The notes under the pieces: model-generated | What the model was told of the DNA's origin: nothing | The model's input: only the letters and a program-made list of their open reading frames with translations | Databases searched by the model: none | In this document: positions 1 to 9,497 of the stretch, in pieces | Numbering within the stretch: position 1 is the first letter of the stretch | Layout: each line of letters starts with the position of its first letter | Made by a program: the position numbers and the translations under genes | Assembly (NCBI GenBank): GCA_016867965.1 | Contig: VGIH01000008.1 | Location: 1-32,381 of the forward strand | DNA: 32,381 nucleotides | From: Betaproteobacteria bacterium | Lineage (GTDB): Bacteria; Pseudomonadota; Gammaproteobacteria; Burkholderiales; Burkholderiaceae | Direction of reading: 5' to 3'

Positions 1-282
1 CAAGATAAGTTTGAAGACTTTATCCATGAGTACAACTACGAGCGACCCCACCAAGCCTTGGAGATGAAAAAGCCAGCGGAGCTCTATACACCATCAACCA
101 GGCGCTATCAGGGGCTCCCCGATGTGAGCTACCCCTTTCATGACAAAACGGTCACCATCACCAACTGTGGGCGGATTTGCATTGCGGGTCAGAAGATCCA
201 CTTAAGTACGGTCTTTGCTGGGCACGATGTGGGCGTGCGGCAAGTGGAAGACGATGTGTGGCTCGTGAGCTTTATGGATTAA
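1..282 (+). CDS. IS481-like transposase, C-terminal part (5' truncated by window edge)
   Basis: Frame 1 is open from base 1 and reads QDKFEDFIHEYNYERPHQALEMKKPAELYTPS..., the typical C-terminal integrase-core motif (YNxxRPHQALxxxxPAELY) of IS481-family transposases. Stop at 280-282. Confidence 0.9.
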   Translation, partial: QDKFEDFIHEYNYERPHQALEMKKPAELYTPSTRRYQGLPDVSYPFHDKTVTITNCGRICIAGQKIHLSTVFAGHDVGVRQVEDDVWLVSFMD

Positions 283-374
283 GATTTAGGGTACTTTGAT
301 TTGGAATCGAATAAGGTGCAAGCCTTAGACAATCCATTTGGTCCCAAAGTACTTGGCGTGTGAGCGGTAAAAAA

Positions 375-424
375 GTGTAAACCATGTGCTCGGTACATTG
401 TGTAAACCATGTGACCGGTTTACA
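375..424. repeat. Putative terminal repeat region of the IS481-like element
   Basis: Direct repeat GTGTAAACCATGTG at 375-388 and 400-413 (25-bp spacing), each followed by a CGG-containing tail. TGTAAACC (401-408) and GGTTTACA (417-424) form a perfect inverted repeat. Located about 90-140 bp after the transposase stop. Confidence 0.6.
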
Positions 425-435
425 CCGGAATTCGG

Positions 436-481
<46 letters not shown>

Positions 482-2032
482 TTAAGGTGCCATCTGAGCA
501 TTGAGCTTGATGGCGCTGGGATCGTGCAATTTGTTCAATGCCGCTAAATACGCCTTGGCCGAGGCGGCAATAATATCGGGATCCATCCCCACTCCATTCA
601 CAATCCGCCCTCCCTTAGAGAGACGAACCGTGACCTCCCCCTGCGACTCGGTGCCCGACGTAATGGCATTGACCGAGTAGAGCAATAGCTCGGCACCGCT
701 TTTTACCTTACTCTCAATGGCGTGCAAGGTGGCATCCACTGGGCCATTACCTTGAGCTTCAGAGTGCACGTCGTGACCACCCATCTTGAACACCACCTTT
801 GCCGATGGCTTTTCACCGGTCTCTGAGTGCTGGTTCAATGAAATAAAGCTAAAGTGCTCACTTTGATCAGCCACCGAAGAATCCGACATCAAGGAAATAA
901 TGTCTTCATCAAAAATCTCGGCTTTTTGATCAGCTAAAGCCTTAAAGCGTGCGAAAGCATCATTGAGCTCGCTCTCCGACTCCAGCACCACACCTAACTC
1001 AGAAATACGTTGTTTGAACGCATTGCGACCAGACAACTTACCAAGCACGATGCGATTGGTCGCCCAGCCCACATCTTCAGCACGCATAATCTCGTAAGTA
1101 TCGCGAGCCTTCAATACGCCATCCTGATGAATACCCGATGCATGAGCAAAGGCATTTGCACCAACCACGGCTTTATTGGGTTGGACCACAAAACCCGTGA
1201 TTTGCGAGACCAATTTAGAAGCCGGTACGATTTGTTTGGTATCAATCCCCACATCCAATTGAAAAAAATCCTTACGGGTTCGCACCGCCATCACAATTTC
1301 TTCTAAGGAAGTATTACCTGCCCGCTCGCCCAGACCATTAATCGTGCACTCTACCTGACGGGCACCGCCAATGTGGACGCCGGCTAATGAGTTGGCCACA
1401 CCCATCCCTAAATCGTTATGGCAATGCACCGACCAGATCGCTTTATCGGAGTTCGGAATCCGAGTACGCAAAGTTTTAATGAACTCGCCATAGAGTTCAG
1501 GAACGGCATAACCAACCGTATCAGGAACGTTTATCGTGGTTGCGCCTTCAGCTATGACTGCCTCTAGGACTCGGCATAAGAAGTCCATATCCGAACGGTA
1601 ACCATCCTCTGGAGAGAACTCAATATCCCCCGCCAAGTTTCTGGCAAAGCGGATGGACTTTTTTGCTTGCTCATACACCTGCTCCGGGGTCATGCGCAAT
1701 TTCTTTTCCATATGCAAAGCGCTAGTGGCCAAGAACACATGAATGCGTTTTGCGTTAGCCGCCTTTAAGGCGTCTGAGGCCCGAGTAATATCGGTCTCAT
1801 TGGCACGTGCGAGGGAACACACCACTGAATCCTTCACGGCTGCAGCAACTGCAGAGATTGCCGCAAAGTCACCTTCAGAGCTTGCTGCAAAACCAGCTTC
1901 AATCACATCGACCCGTAAGCGCTCGAGTTGACGTGCAATCCGCACCTTCTCATCTCGGGTCATGGATGCACCTGGTGACTGCTCACCATCACGCAAGGTG
2001 GTATCAAAAATAATTAATCGGTCACTCATCAT
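482..2032 (-). CDS. leuA: 2-isopropylmalate synthase
   Basis: 516 aa; [47 protein letters not shown] plus [18 protein letters not shown] and [11 protein letters not shown] motifs. Confidence 0.97.
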   Translation of the reverse strand: MMSDRLIIFDTTLRDGEQSPGASMTRDEKVRIARQLERLRVDVIEAGFAASSEGDFAAISAVAAAVKDSVVCSLARANETDITRASDALKAANAKRIHVFLATSALHMEKKLRMTPEQVYEQAKKSIRFARNLAGDIEFSPEDGYRSDMDFLCRVLEAVIAEGATTINVPDTVGYAVPELYGEFIKTLRTRIPNSDKAIWSVHCHNDLGMGVANSLAGVHIGGARQVECTINGLGERAGNTSLEEIVMAVRTRKDFFQLDVGIDTKQIVPASKLVSQITGFVVQPNKAVVGANAFAHASGIHQDGVLKARDTYEIMRAEDVGWATNRIVLGKLSGRNAFKQRISELGVVLESESELNDAFARFKALADQKAEIFDEDIISLMSDSSVADQSEHFSFISLNQHSETGEKPSAKVVFKMGGHDVHSEAQGNGPVDATLHAIESKVKSGAELLLYSVNAITSGTESQGEVTVRLSKGGRIVNGVGMDPDIIAASAKAYLAALNKLHDPSAIKLNAQMAP

Positions 2033-2068
2033 TGATTCCTTCTTTAATAATCCAATGCTCCGTTTTCT

Positions 2069-2099
2069 AAAACAAAAACCCCAGCGGTTTGGCTGGGGC
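2069..2099 (-). terminator. Rho-independent terminator/attenuator upstream of leuA
   Basis: Minus strand GCCCCAGCCAAACCGCTGGGGTTTTTGTTTT: CCCCAGC/GCTGGGG 7-bp stem, 6-nt loop, then TTTTTGTTTT. Lies between the leader ORF and the leuA start. Confidence 0.85.
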
Positions 2100-2132
2100 T
2101 GGTTTGCGAACTTAGTGCCTTACTTCATTTGT

Positions 2133-2204
2133 CTAAGCGCGACCCGCCCCGAGCCGAAGGCCCAGTGCTAGAAGAAGTAGAAGCGCATTTAATTGATTCA
2201 TCAT
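2133..2204 (-). CDS. Putative leucine leader peptide for leuA attenuation
   Basis: Minus-strand ORF MMNQLNALLLLLALGLRLGAGRA* (ATG at 2204, TAG at 2133-2135) with Leu codons CTT CTA CTT CTT CTA in tandem. An in-frame ATG at 2222, immediately after the pssA stop, could extend it to MGYITSMMNQ.... Confidence 0.8.
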   Translation of the reverse strand: MMNQLNALLLLLALGLRLGAGRA

Positions 2205-2222
2205 GGAAGTAATATACCCCAT

Positions 2223-3098
2223 TTACTCGGACTTGGCTGAGACTGTGGTTTCTCCACCAATCCGACGCCCCATCGCCCGCTCCCACATCCACAATACATA
2301 GCCAGACAGGGAATACACCACAAAGAGTCCAAATAGAGTTAGGGGTGGATTGGAAGAGATTAGTACAAAACCGAGGATCAAAAGAACCATCGCCCAGAAC
2401 GGTACCCGATAACGAATATCCAAAGCCTTACCACTATAAAAACGGGCATTCGAAACCATGGTTAGTCCTGCATAAATCGTAATGAAAAAGGTGACCAATG
2501 GAATTGCTGAGTCCTTCACAGGTATCTTGTTATCGTCCGCCAACCAAATAAAACCAGCCAAGAGCGCTGCGGCGGCTGGACTTGGCAAACCCTGGAAAAA
2601 CCTTTTATCAACCACGCCGATATTGGCATTAAAGCGCGCCAAGCGGAGTGCGGCTCCGGCACAGTAGGTAAATGCCGCTAACCAGCCCCACTTACCAAGA
2701 TCTTTTAATACCCACTCATACGCTACCAAGGCTGGAGCTACACCGAATGAGACCATGTCTGCCAGAGAATCGTATTGCTCACCAAATGCGCTTTGCGTGT
2801 TGGTCATCCGCGCAATTCGGCCGTCCATGCCATCGAGTACCAAGGAAGCAAAGATCGCAATGGCTGCAACCTCAAAGCGATGGTTCATGGCGTTCACAAT
2901 CGCAAAGAACCCGCAGAACAATGCTGCAGTAGTAAATAAATTCGGTAATAAATAAATACCTTTGCTATGTGGACGAGGCGGCTCGATCTCAAGATCGTCC
3001 CCGGTTAAATCCTCTGCAGAATCCCACTCCTCGCGTCGCGTATTTTTGCTCCGCAGAAAACGGGAGCGGTCTGTACGGAACTTGCGGCGCGGGGTCAT
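2223..3098 (-). CDS. pssA: CDP-diacylglycerol--serine O-phosphatidyltransferase
   Basis: 291 aa multi-pass protein with a CDP-alcohol phosphotransferase-like motif (LDGMDGRIARMTNTQSAFGEQYDSLADMVSFGVAPA). Confidence 0.95.
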   Translation of the reverse strand: MTPRRKFRTDRSRFLRSKNTRREEWDSAEDLTGDDLEIEPPRPHSKGIYLLPNLFTTAALFCGFFAIVNAMNHRFEVAAIAIFASLVLDGMDGRIARMTNTQSAFGEQYDSLADMVSFGVAPALVAYEWVLKDLGKWGWLAAFTYCAGAALRLARFNANIGVVDKRFFQGLPSPAAAALLAGFIWLADDNKIPVKDSAIPLVTFFITIYAGLTMVSNARFYSGKALDIRYRVPFWAMVLLILGFVLISSNPPLTLFGLFVVYSLSGYVLWMWERAMGRRIGGETTVSAKSE

Positions 3099-3101
3099 CG
3101 C

Positions 3102-3749
3102 TTAGTCCAATCCTGGTAAACGTGCCAGTGCGGTATTGGTAGCAAAGACCTTCTCACCAACACTCACCAAGGGCTCAGCATCTAGAGGTAGGTACACATC
3201 CACCCTCGATCCGAAGCGGATAAATCCATAGCGCTCACCGCGTTTCACACGATCATTAATGTGTATATAGCACAAAATACGACGAGCAATTAAACCGGCG
3301 ATTTGCACTAGGGTGATGGTCTTGCCATTGGCATCGATCAAGACCGCATTGCGCTCATTCTCCGTTGAAGCCTTGTCAAGGCTGGCATTAAAGAACTTGC
3401 CTGGAAAATAGGTAACCTGCTTAATCAGTCCATTCACCGCAGACCGATTGGAGTGCACATTAAAGACATTCATGAACACGCTAATCTTTAAGGCTTCCCG
3501 ATTCGCATAGGGATCATGGGCTTTCTCAACCACCACAATGCGCCCATCCGCTGGCGATAAAACAAGATCCTTACCAAGAGGGGTGATTCGTTGTGGATCA
3601 CGAAAGAACTGCAGCGTGAAGATGAAGAATAGCCACAATGGCCATGACCAGAAAAAACCAGCATAGCGATGCACTACAAAAGCTAAGACCCCAATCACAA
3701 CCAGATAGAGCCAACCCTCTTTGGCAATGATGGGGTGTGGATACATCAT
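3102..3749 (-). CDS. psd: Phosphatidylserine decarboxylase
   Basis: 215 aa; [30 protein letters not shown] and a C-terminal [10 protein letters not shown] processing-site-like motif, typical of small PSD enzymes. Confidence 0.93.
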   Translation of the reverse strand: MMYPHPIIAKEGWLYLVVIGVLAFVVHRYAGFFWSWPLWLFFIFTLQFFRDPQRITPLGKDLVLSPADGRIVVVEKAHDPYANREALKISVFMNVFNVHSNRSAVNGLIKQVTYFPGKFFNASLDKASTENERNAVLIDANGKTITLVQIAGLIARRILCYIHINDRVKRGERYGFIRFGSRVDVYLPLDAEPLVSVGEKVFATNTALARLPGLD

Positions 3750-3769
3750 TGGATGATTACCTTCTGAAC

Positions 3770-4795
<1,026 letters not shown>

Positions 4796-4821
4796 TTAAA
4801 TTAAATAAAGAGTGATTAAAA

Positions 4822-5313
4822 CTAAACTTTCAGAATGCGTTCACCGCGCCCAATTCCCGAACCGCCAGAACGGACAGTTTCCAGAATCGATGCGCGATCA
4901 ATTGCGCTAATGAATGCATCTAACTTACTACTCACACCAGTGAGCTCAATCGTGTAACTTTTATCAGTCACATCGATAATGCGCCCGCGGAATATATCCG
5001 TGGTGCGCTTTAATTCCTCGCGCTCCTTACCAACCGCCCGCACTTTGATCATCATGAGTTCGCGCTCGATATGAGGACCTTCGGTTAAATCAAAGACCTT
5101 TACCACCTCAACCAAGCGATTGAGATGCTTGGTAATTTGTTCAATCACATCATCTGAGCCAATCGTGACCAGGGTCATGCGGGACAGAGATGGGTCTTCA
5201 GTCGGTGCGACGCTGAGAGTCTCAATGTTGTAACCGCGCGCCGAGAATAAGCCAACGACTCGTGAGAGCGCTCCCGGCTCGTTCTCGAGCAAAACAGAAA
5301 TAATGTGACGCAT
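4822..5313 (-). CDS. ilvN: Acetolactate synthase small (regulatory) subunit
   Basis: 163 aa; MRHIISVLLENEPGALSRVVGLFSARGYNIETLSVAPTEDPSLSRMT (ACT domain). Start overlaps the ilvB stop as TAATG. Confidence 0.97.
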   Translation of the reverse strand: MRHIISVLLENEPGALSRVVGLFSARGYNIETLSVAPTEDPSLSRMTLVTIGSDDVIEQITKHLNRLVEVVKVFDLTEGPHIERELMMIKVRAVGKEREELKRTTDIFRGRIIDVTDKSYTIELTGVSSKLDAFISAIDRASILETVRSGGSGIGRGERILKV

Positions 5314-7118
5314 TAGAGATCCTCACTTCCAAGCAGCATCTCACTAATGCCCTTACCTGCTTGCACCATAGGCCAGACGTTTTCCTGCGGATCAATCTGG
5401 AAATCCATAAACACAGTGCGATCCTTTAATTTGAGAGCTTCTTTGAGTGCGGGCTCAACATCTGCTTTGGTCTCAATGCGCATCCCCACATGACCATAGG
5501 CTTCAGCCAACTTCACAAAATCGGGCAATGAGTCCATGTAAGAACTGGAATAGCGTTTACTGTAAGTTAATTCTTGCCATTGACGCACCATGCCTAAATA
5601 TCGATTGTTTAAGGAAACAATCTTGATCGGCGTGTTGTACTGAGTCAGCGTTGAGAGCTCTTGAATACACATTTGGATCGAACCCTCTCCGGTGATGGTA
5701 ACGACCTCCTGATCTGGGAATGCTTTTTTAATGCCCATGGCATAAGGCAAACCAACGCCCATGGTGCCTAAGCCACCCGAGTTAATCCAGCGCCGTGGTT
5801 CATTGAACTTGTAGAACTGGGCTGCCCACATCTGATGTTGGCCAACGTCTGAGCACACAAAGGCATCGCCCTTGGTCAGCTCCCACAGTTTTTCAACGAC
5901 GTATTGAGGTTTGACAATTTGGGAATCACGATCGTATTTCAAACAATCGCGCTTCTTCCATTCATTAATTTGATCCCACCATGCTTTTACCTTCGCTTGA
6001 TTCTTGCGAGCCGGTGCCGCTCTTAATTGAGCACTGATATCAACCAAAATCTCTTTGAGATCACCCACAATCGGAATGTCTACCTTGACGCGCTTTGAAA
6101 TCACCGATGGGTCAATATCAATATGAACAATCTTGCGAGGATGACTTGCGAAGTGTGCAGGGTTGCCGATCACGCGGTCATCAAAACGGGCACCAATTGC
6201 AATCAATACATCGCAGTGCTGCATCGCCATATTGGCTTCATAGGTGCCGTGCATTCCAAGCATGCCCACAAACTGCTGATGCGTCCCCGGGAATCCACCC
6301 AAGCCCATGAGCGTATTGGTTACTGGATAGCCTAAAAGCTCAGCAAACTCTTTGAGTTCCTTGGCGGCTTCGGCCATGATGATGCCACCACCGGTATAAA
6401 TATAGGGGCGCTCAGCCTCTTGTAATAGGGATACTGCTTTACGAATCTGTCCACTATGCCCCTTGATCACCGGGTTGTATGAACGCATGCTCAGACTATC
6501 GGGATAGACAAAGGGTCCTTTAGTTGCCGAAACATCCTTTGGAATATCGACCAATACAGGTCCAGGACGGCCGGTGCGAGCAATATGAAAGGCTTTTTTA
6601 AGGGTCACCGCAAGATCGTTCACATCCTTGACCAAGAAATTATGTTTTACGATCGGACGGGTGATGCCTACCGTATCAGCCTCTTGGAAGGCATCCTCAC
6701 CAATGGCATAGGTCGGCACATTACCGGTAATGATGACCATCGGAATGGAATCTGTGTAGGCGGTTGCAATACCAGTTACGGCATTTGTTACCCCAGGACC
6801 GGAAGTAACGAGTGCAACGCCGACTTTGCCAGTCGCGCGCGCGTAGCCATCGGCCGCATGAACCGCTGCTTGTTCATGGCGAACCAAAATATGTTCAAAC
6901 TTATCTTGCTTGAAGATCTCGTCATAAATAAAGAGAACCGCACCACCGGGATAGCCCCAGACATATTCGACTCCCTCAGCATGCAAGGCATGCACCAACA
7001 TCTTAGCACCAATCATTTCGGGGGCAGATTGTTTTGTAGGACTAGTGGAATCGGATTGAGAACCTATAGCGACCTGACCACCTTTGGTGGCTAAAAACTC
7101 AGCATTACTCGTATTCAT
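5313..7118 (-). CDS. ilvB: Acetolactate synthase large (catalytic) subunit
   Basis: ThDP-dependent enzyme with GAKMLVHALHAEGVEYVWGYPGGAVLFIYDEIF and GEGSIQMCIQELST. The track ORF reaches 7136 from a TTG; ATG at 7118 (MNTSNAEF) fits better with the upstream AAAGGA. Confidence 0.96.
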   Translation of the reverse strand: MNTSNAEFLATKGGQVAIGSQSDSTSPTKQSAPEMIGAKMLVHALHAEGVEYVWGYPGGAVLFIYDEIFKQDKFEHILVRHEQAAVHAADGYARATGKVGVALVTSGPGVTNAVTGIATAYTDSIPMVIITGNVPTYAIGEDAFQEADTVGITRPIVKHNFLVKDVNDLAVTLKKAFHIARTGRPGPVLVDIPKDVSATKGPFVYPDSLSMRSYNPVIKGHSGQIRKAVSLLQEAERPYIYTGGGIIMAEAAKELKEFAELLGYPVTNTLMGLGGFPGTHQQFVGMLGMHGTYEANMAMQHCDVLIAIGARFDDRVIGNPAHFASHPRKIVHIDIDPSVISKRVKVDIPIVGDLKEILVDISAQLRAAPARKNQAKVKAWWDQINEWKKRDCLKYDRDSQIVKPQYVVEKLWELTKGDAFVCSDVGQHQMWAAQFYKFNEPRRWINSGGLGTMGVGLPYAMGIKKAFPDQEVVTITGEGSIQMCIQELSTLTQYNTPIKIVSLNNRYLGMVRQWQELTYSKRYSSSYMDSLPDFVKLAEAYGHVGMRIETKADVEPALKEALKLKDRTVFMDFQIDPQENVWPMVQAGKGISEMLLGSEDL

Positions 7119-7133
7119 TGTCATTTTCCTTTG

Positions 7134-7153
7134 CAATTTTCGGCAAAAAATTG
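7134..7153 (-). promoter_or_regulatory. Inverted repeat adjoining the ilvB ribosome-binding region
   Basis: CAATTTT (7134-7140) / AAAATTG (7147-7153), perfect 7-bp arms with 6-nt spacer, directly upstream of the AAAGGA before the ilvB ATG. Confidence 0.5.
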
Positions 7154-7201
7154 TTTAGGCTGTTCTGTCCCTTACTTATGGTCCGGGTTCGAACGGCACA
7201 G

Positions 7202-7246
7202 CCGCAAAGAAAAAAGACTGCCACTTCTTGAATGGTTTCTTTGCGG
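7202..7246 (-). promoter_or_regulatory. Long inverted repeat in the ilvB 5' leader
   Basis: CCGCAAAGAAA (7202-7212) / TTTCTTTGCGG (7236-7246), perfect 11-bp arms. The inner part CCACTTC...GAATGG can also pair imperfectly. Confidence 0.6.
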
Positions 7247-7360
7247 TAAGCCTTTCATTGTAAAGCAATAGCCTAGAATGAGCGAGTTCAGGCCGTATTT
7301 TGGGCCAAATACTAGCAACGAAACCACTAAAACAAAGATCATTTATTCGCAGTAATCCAC

Positions 7361-7930
7361 ATGGCATCTGCCCAAGAACTCGATCAATTTCTCGCTGCTG
7401 TTGAGAAAAAAGCCTTCAAACAGGCCGTCTATGCGGTTCGGGATGAGGCGGCTGCTCTCGATGTTGTACAGGATGCGATGATTAGCTTGGCCCAAAAATA
7501 TGGTGATCGGCCCGCCGCAGAGTTCCCGTTGATTTTCACCCGAATTCTGCAAAATCGCATACATGACTGGTTTCGACGTCAAAAGGTCCGCTTGACCTAT
7601 GAGACCCCCTTCTCCGCTCTGGGGGCTGGCATGGATGGGGAGGAGGATTTTGATCCCCTTGAACTGATTGAGATACGGGATGGAGGCCCAATACCCCTAG
7701 ATGCCAGTGCAGCATTAGCCAATCAAGAGTTATTGGCTATCCTAGAGACAGAAATATCAAAATTGCCAAGTCGTCAACGAGAGGCCTTCCTCATGCGTTA
7801 TTGGGATGAACTAAGTACTTCTGAGACGGCCCTTGCTATGGGATGCAGCGAGGGGAGCGTTAAAACCCATTGCTCCCGAGCCGCCCACACTTTGGCAGCT
7901 GCATTGAAGGCCAGAGGAATTGTGTTGTGA
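7361..7930 (+). CDS. RNA polymerase sigma factor, ECF/sigma-70 family
   Basis: 189 aa; region 2-like AVRDEAAALDVVQDAMISLAQKYGDRP and region 4-like LPSRQREAFLMRYWDELSTSETALAMGCSEGSVKTHCSRAAHTLAAAL. Confidence 0.92.
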   Translation: MASAQELDQFLAAVEKKAFKQAVYAVRDEAAALDVVQDAMISLAQKYGDRPAAEFPLIFTRILQNRIHDWFRRQKVRLTYETPFSALGAGMDGEEDFDPLELIEIRDGGPIPLDASAALANQELLAILETEISKLPSRQREAFLMRYWDELSTSETALAMGCSEGSVKTHCSRAAHTLAAALKARGIVL

Positions 7931-8394
7931 TGATGAATACCAATCAACAAAATTTGGATCTAGTTGAGCAAGAGTTTGGAAAGCGGGTAACCCGTTTATT
8001 AAGCGCTCAATCTGAAAATCTCAGCGGCGATATCCAATCGCGCTTGCGAGATGCGCGCGCCACTGCCCTCAGTCGCTCCAAGGCGGAACCCGTTTTTGTT
8101 GCACAACTCCAAACGACCCATCGTAGCTTTCGGAATTCATCTTGGAATAAACCCATTTGGTCATTCACCGGATGGCTCGTCCCTGTTTCCGTCGTAGTCC
8201 TTGGCTTAATTGCCATCACTGAATGGCAAGAAGACTTGCGCATCAACGACATCGCAAATGTGGATATTGCCTTACTGACCGATGATGTGCCACCCGATGC
8301 GTTTGTTGATAACGGCTTTATGGCGTTCTTAAAACTGAAGACCCTTGCCAAACCAGAAGCGGATGAGAAAAAGTCCGACGACGAAAAAATTTAG
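7930..8394 (+). CDS. DUF3619-like single-TM protein, candidate anti-sigma factor
   Basis: Starts at ATG 7930 overlapping the sigma stop (TGATG). MMNTNQQNLDLVEQEFGKRVTRLLSAQSENLSGDIQSRLRDARATALSR followed by one TM segment (GWLVPVSVVVLGLIAI). Confidence 0.75.
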   Translation: MMNTNQQNLDLVEQEFGKRVTRLLSAQSENLSGDIQSRLRDARATALSRSKAEPVFVAQLQTTHRSFRNSSWNKPIWSFTGWLVPVSVVVLGLIAITEWQEDLRINDIANVDIALLTDDVPPDAFVDNGFMAFLKLKTLAKPEADEKKSDDEKI

Positions 8395-8396
8395 CG

Positions 8397-8939
8397 ATGC
8401 AAATCCGACTTCTGGCACCAGCCCTTCTCGCTCTCTTCATCGCACTGTCGAACTCTGGGGCTTATGCACAGAATTCTGAGCCAAGCCCTTCTGCTAAGGT
8501 AACTGATAAGAAAGTCGATAAACTCGCTTGGAAGCAATTAAACCCTCTTCAGCAAACCGTACTCGCGCCATTAGAGAGTGATTGGGAAACCTTGAGCAAT
8601 GACCGCAAAACAAAATGGTTGCGGGTCGCTAATCGCTACCCCTATATGACCGCCCCCGAGCAAGAACGTCTTCAGGGGCGAATGGCCGATTGGGCAAAAC
8701 TGCCCCAAAGGGATCGGCGTATTGCTCGCGACAACTATCTATCAAGCTTGCAAATTCCAGCGGAGCAAAAGGCGGCTGCCTGGGAGGCTTATCAACAACT
8801 CACTGAAGAAGAAAAGCAAAAACTTGCCCAGCAAGAACTCAATAAAAGAAAGTCGGGGGCGGTTACAGCACCCGCAATCCAACCTCGCGCGGTCATCAAC
8901 ACCCCTTCTGGGCCCACCCCAAACTCCACAATCAAATAA
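8397..8939 (+). CDS. DUF3106-like secreted/periplasmic protein
   Basis: 180 aa with N-terminal signal-like LLAPALLALFIALSNSGAYAQ and WKQLNPLQQTVLAPLESDWETLSNDRKTKWLRVANRYPYMTAPEQERLQGRMADWAKLPQRDRRIAR, typical of DUF3106. Confidence 0.8.
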   Translation: MQIRLLAPALLALFIALSNSGAYAQNSEPSPSAKVTDKKVDKLAWKQLNPLQQTVLAPLESDWETLSNDRKTKWLRVANRYPYMTAPEQERLQGRMADWAKLPQRDRRIARDNYLSSLQIPAEQKAAAWEAYQQLTEEEKQKLAQQELNKRKSGAVTAPAIQPRAVINTPSGPTPNSTIK

Positions 8940-8948
8940 ACTCTGTGG

Positions 8949-9497
8949 ATGAACCCCACCGAGATAAATGCTTTGCCAACCCCTCGATTTTGGCGACGCG
9001 TATTTTGTAATCTTTATGAACAACTGCTTCTCGTTGGGGTATTAGCGCTCACCTTTATGGTCCCCAATTTATTAATTGGGGTTTTATTTGGTATTGCCAT
9101 TCCCAGTTGGCTCAGTTTTTTCTACTTATATGGTGTGCTGGGGTTTTACTTTGTCTGGTACTGGCGACGCAACGGACAAACCCTGGCCATGCAAACCTGG
9201 CGCATGCAAATCGTGGCTGAGGATGGTGGGCTGCTAGCCAAAAATCAGGCGCTTTGGCGTTACGTCTACGGCTCGCTATGGATCGTGCCCTGCCTCATTA
9301 TTCACGCGATCCATCCACTACGAGGATGGCAAATCATTGGTTTATTGTTTTCAGTTTCTCTTTTCCTTTGGCCGCTTAGCACCTATTTGGATCGCAAGCA
9401 TCGCCAGGGCATACCAGATCGGATGGCACAAACTAAATTAGTTCAGTTGCCACCAAAATCGAAGGTCTCTTCGACTTCTGCTCCAAAACCTAATTAG
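8949..9497 (+). CDS. RDD-family membrane protein
   Basis: 182 aa, several TM segments; PTPRFWRRVFCNLYEQLLLVGV and NGQTLAMQTWRMQIV are RDD-domain hallmarks. Confidence 0.85.
   Translation: MNPTEINALPTPRFWRRVFCNLYEQLLLVGVLALTFMVPNLLIGVLFGIAIPSWLSFFYLYGVLGFYFVWYWRRNGQTLAMQTWRMQIVAEDGGLLAKNQALWRYVYGSLWIVPCLIIHAIHPLRGWQIIGLLFSVSLFLWPLSTYLDRKHRQGIPDRMAQTKLVQLPPKSKVSSTSAPKPN

Noticed and set aside
1010-1306. 98-aa plus-strand ORF inside leuA (and similar ORFs opposite ilvB, pssA, spoT, nadB and the FDH gene)
   Set aside because: Antisense to strongly recognisable genes with no recognisable domain; typical shadow ORFs.
7181-7204. GGTCCGGGTTCGAACGGCACAGCC, T-arm-like motif upstream of ilvB
   Set aside because: Contains a GGTTCGAA T-loop-like string, but no cloverleaf, anticodon arm or CCA context is present on either strand.
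7172-7258. Minus-strand 28-aa ORF MKGLPQRNHSRSGSLFSLRLCRSNPDHK upstream of ilvB as a possible attenuation leader peptide
   Set aside because: Not enriched in Ile/Val/Leu codons, its ATG lies at or before the likely TSS, and no terminator follows it.
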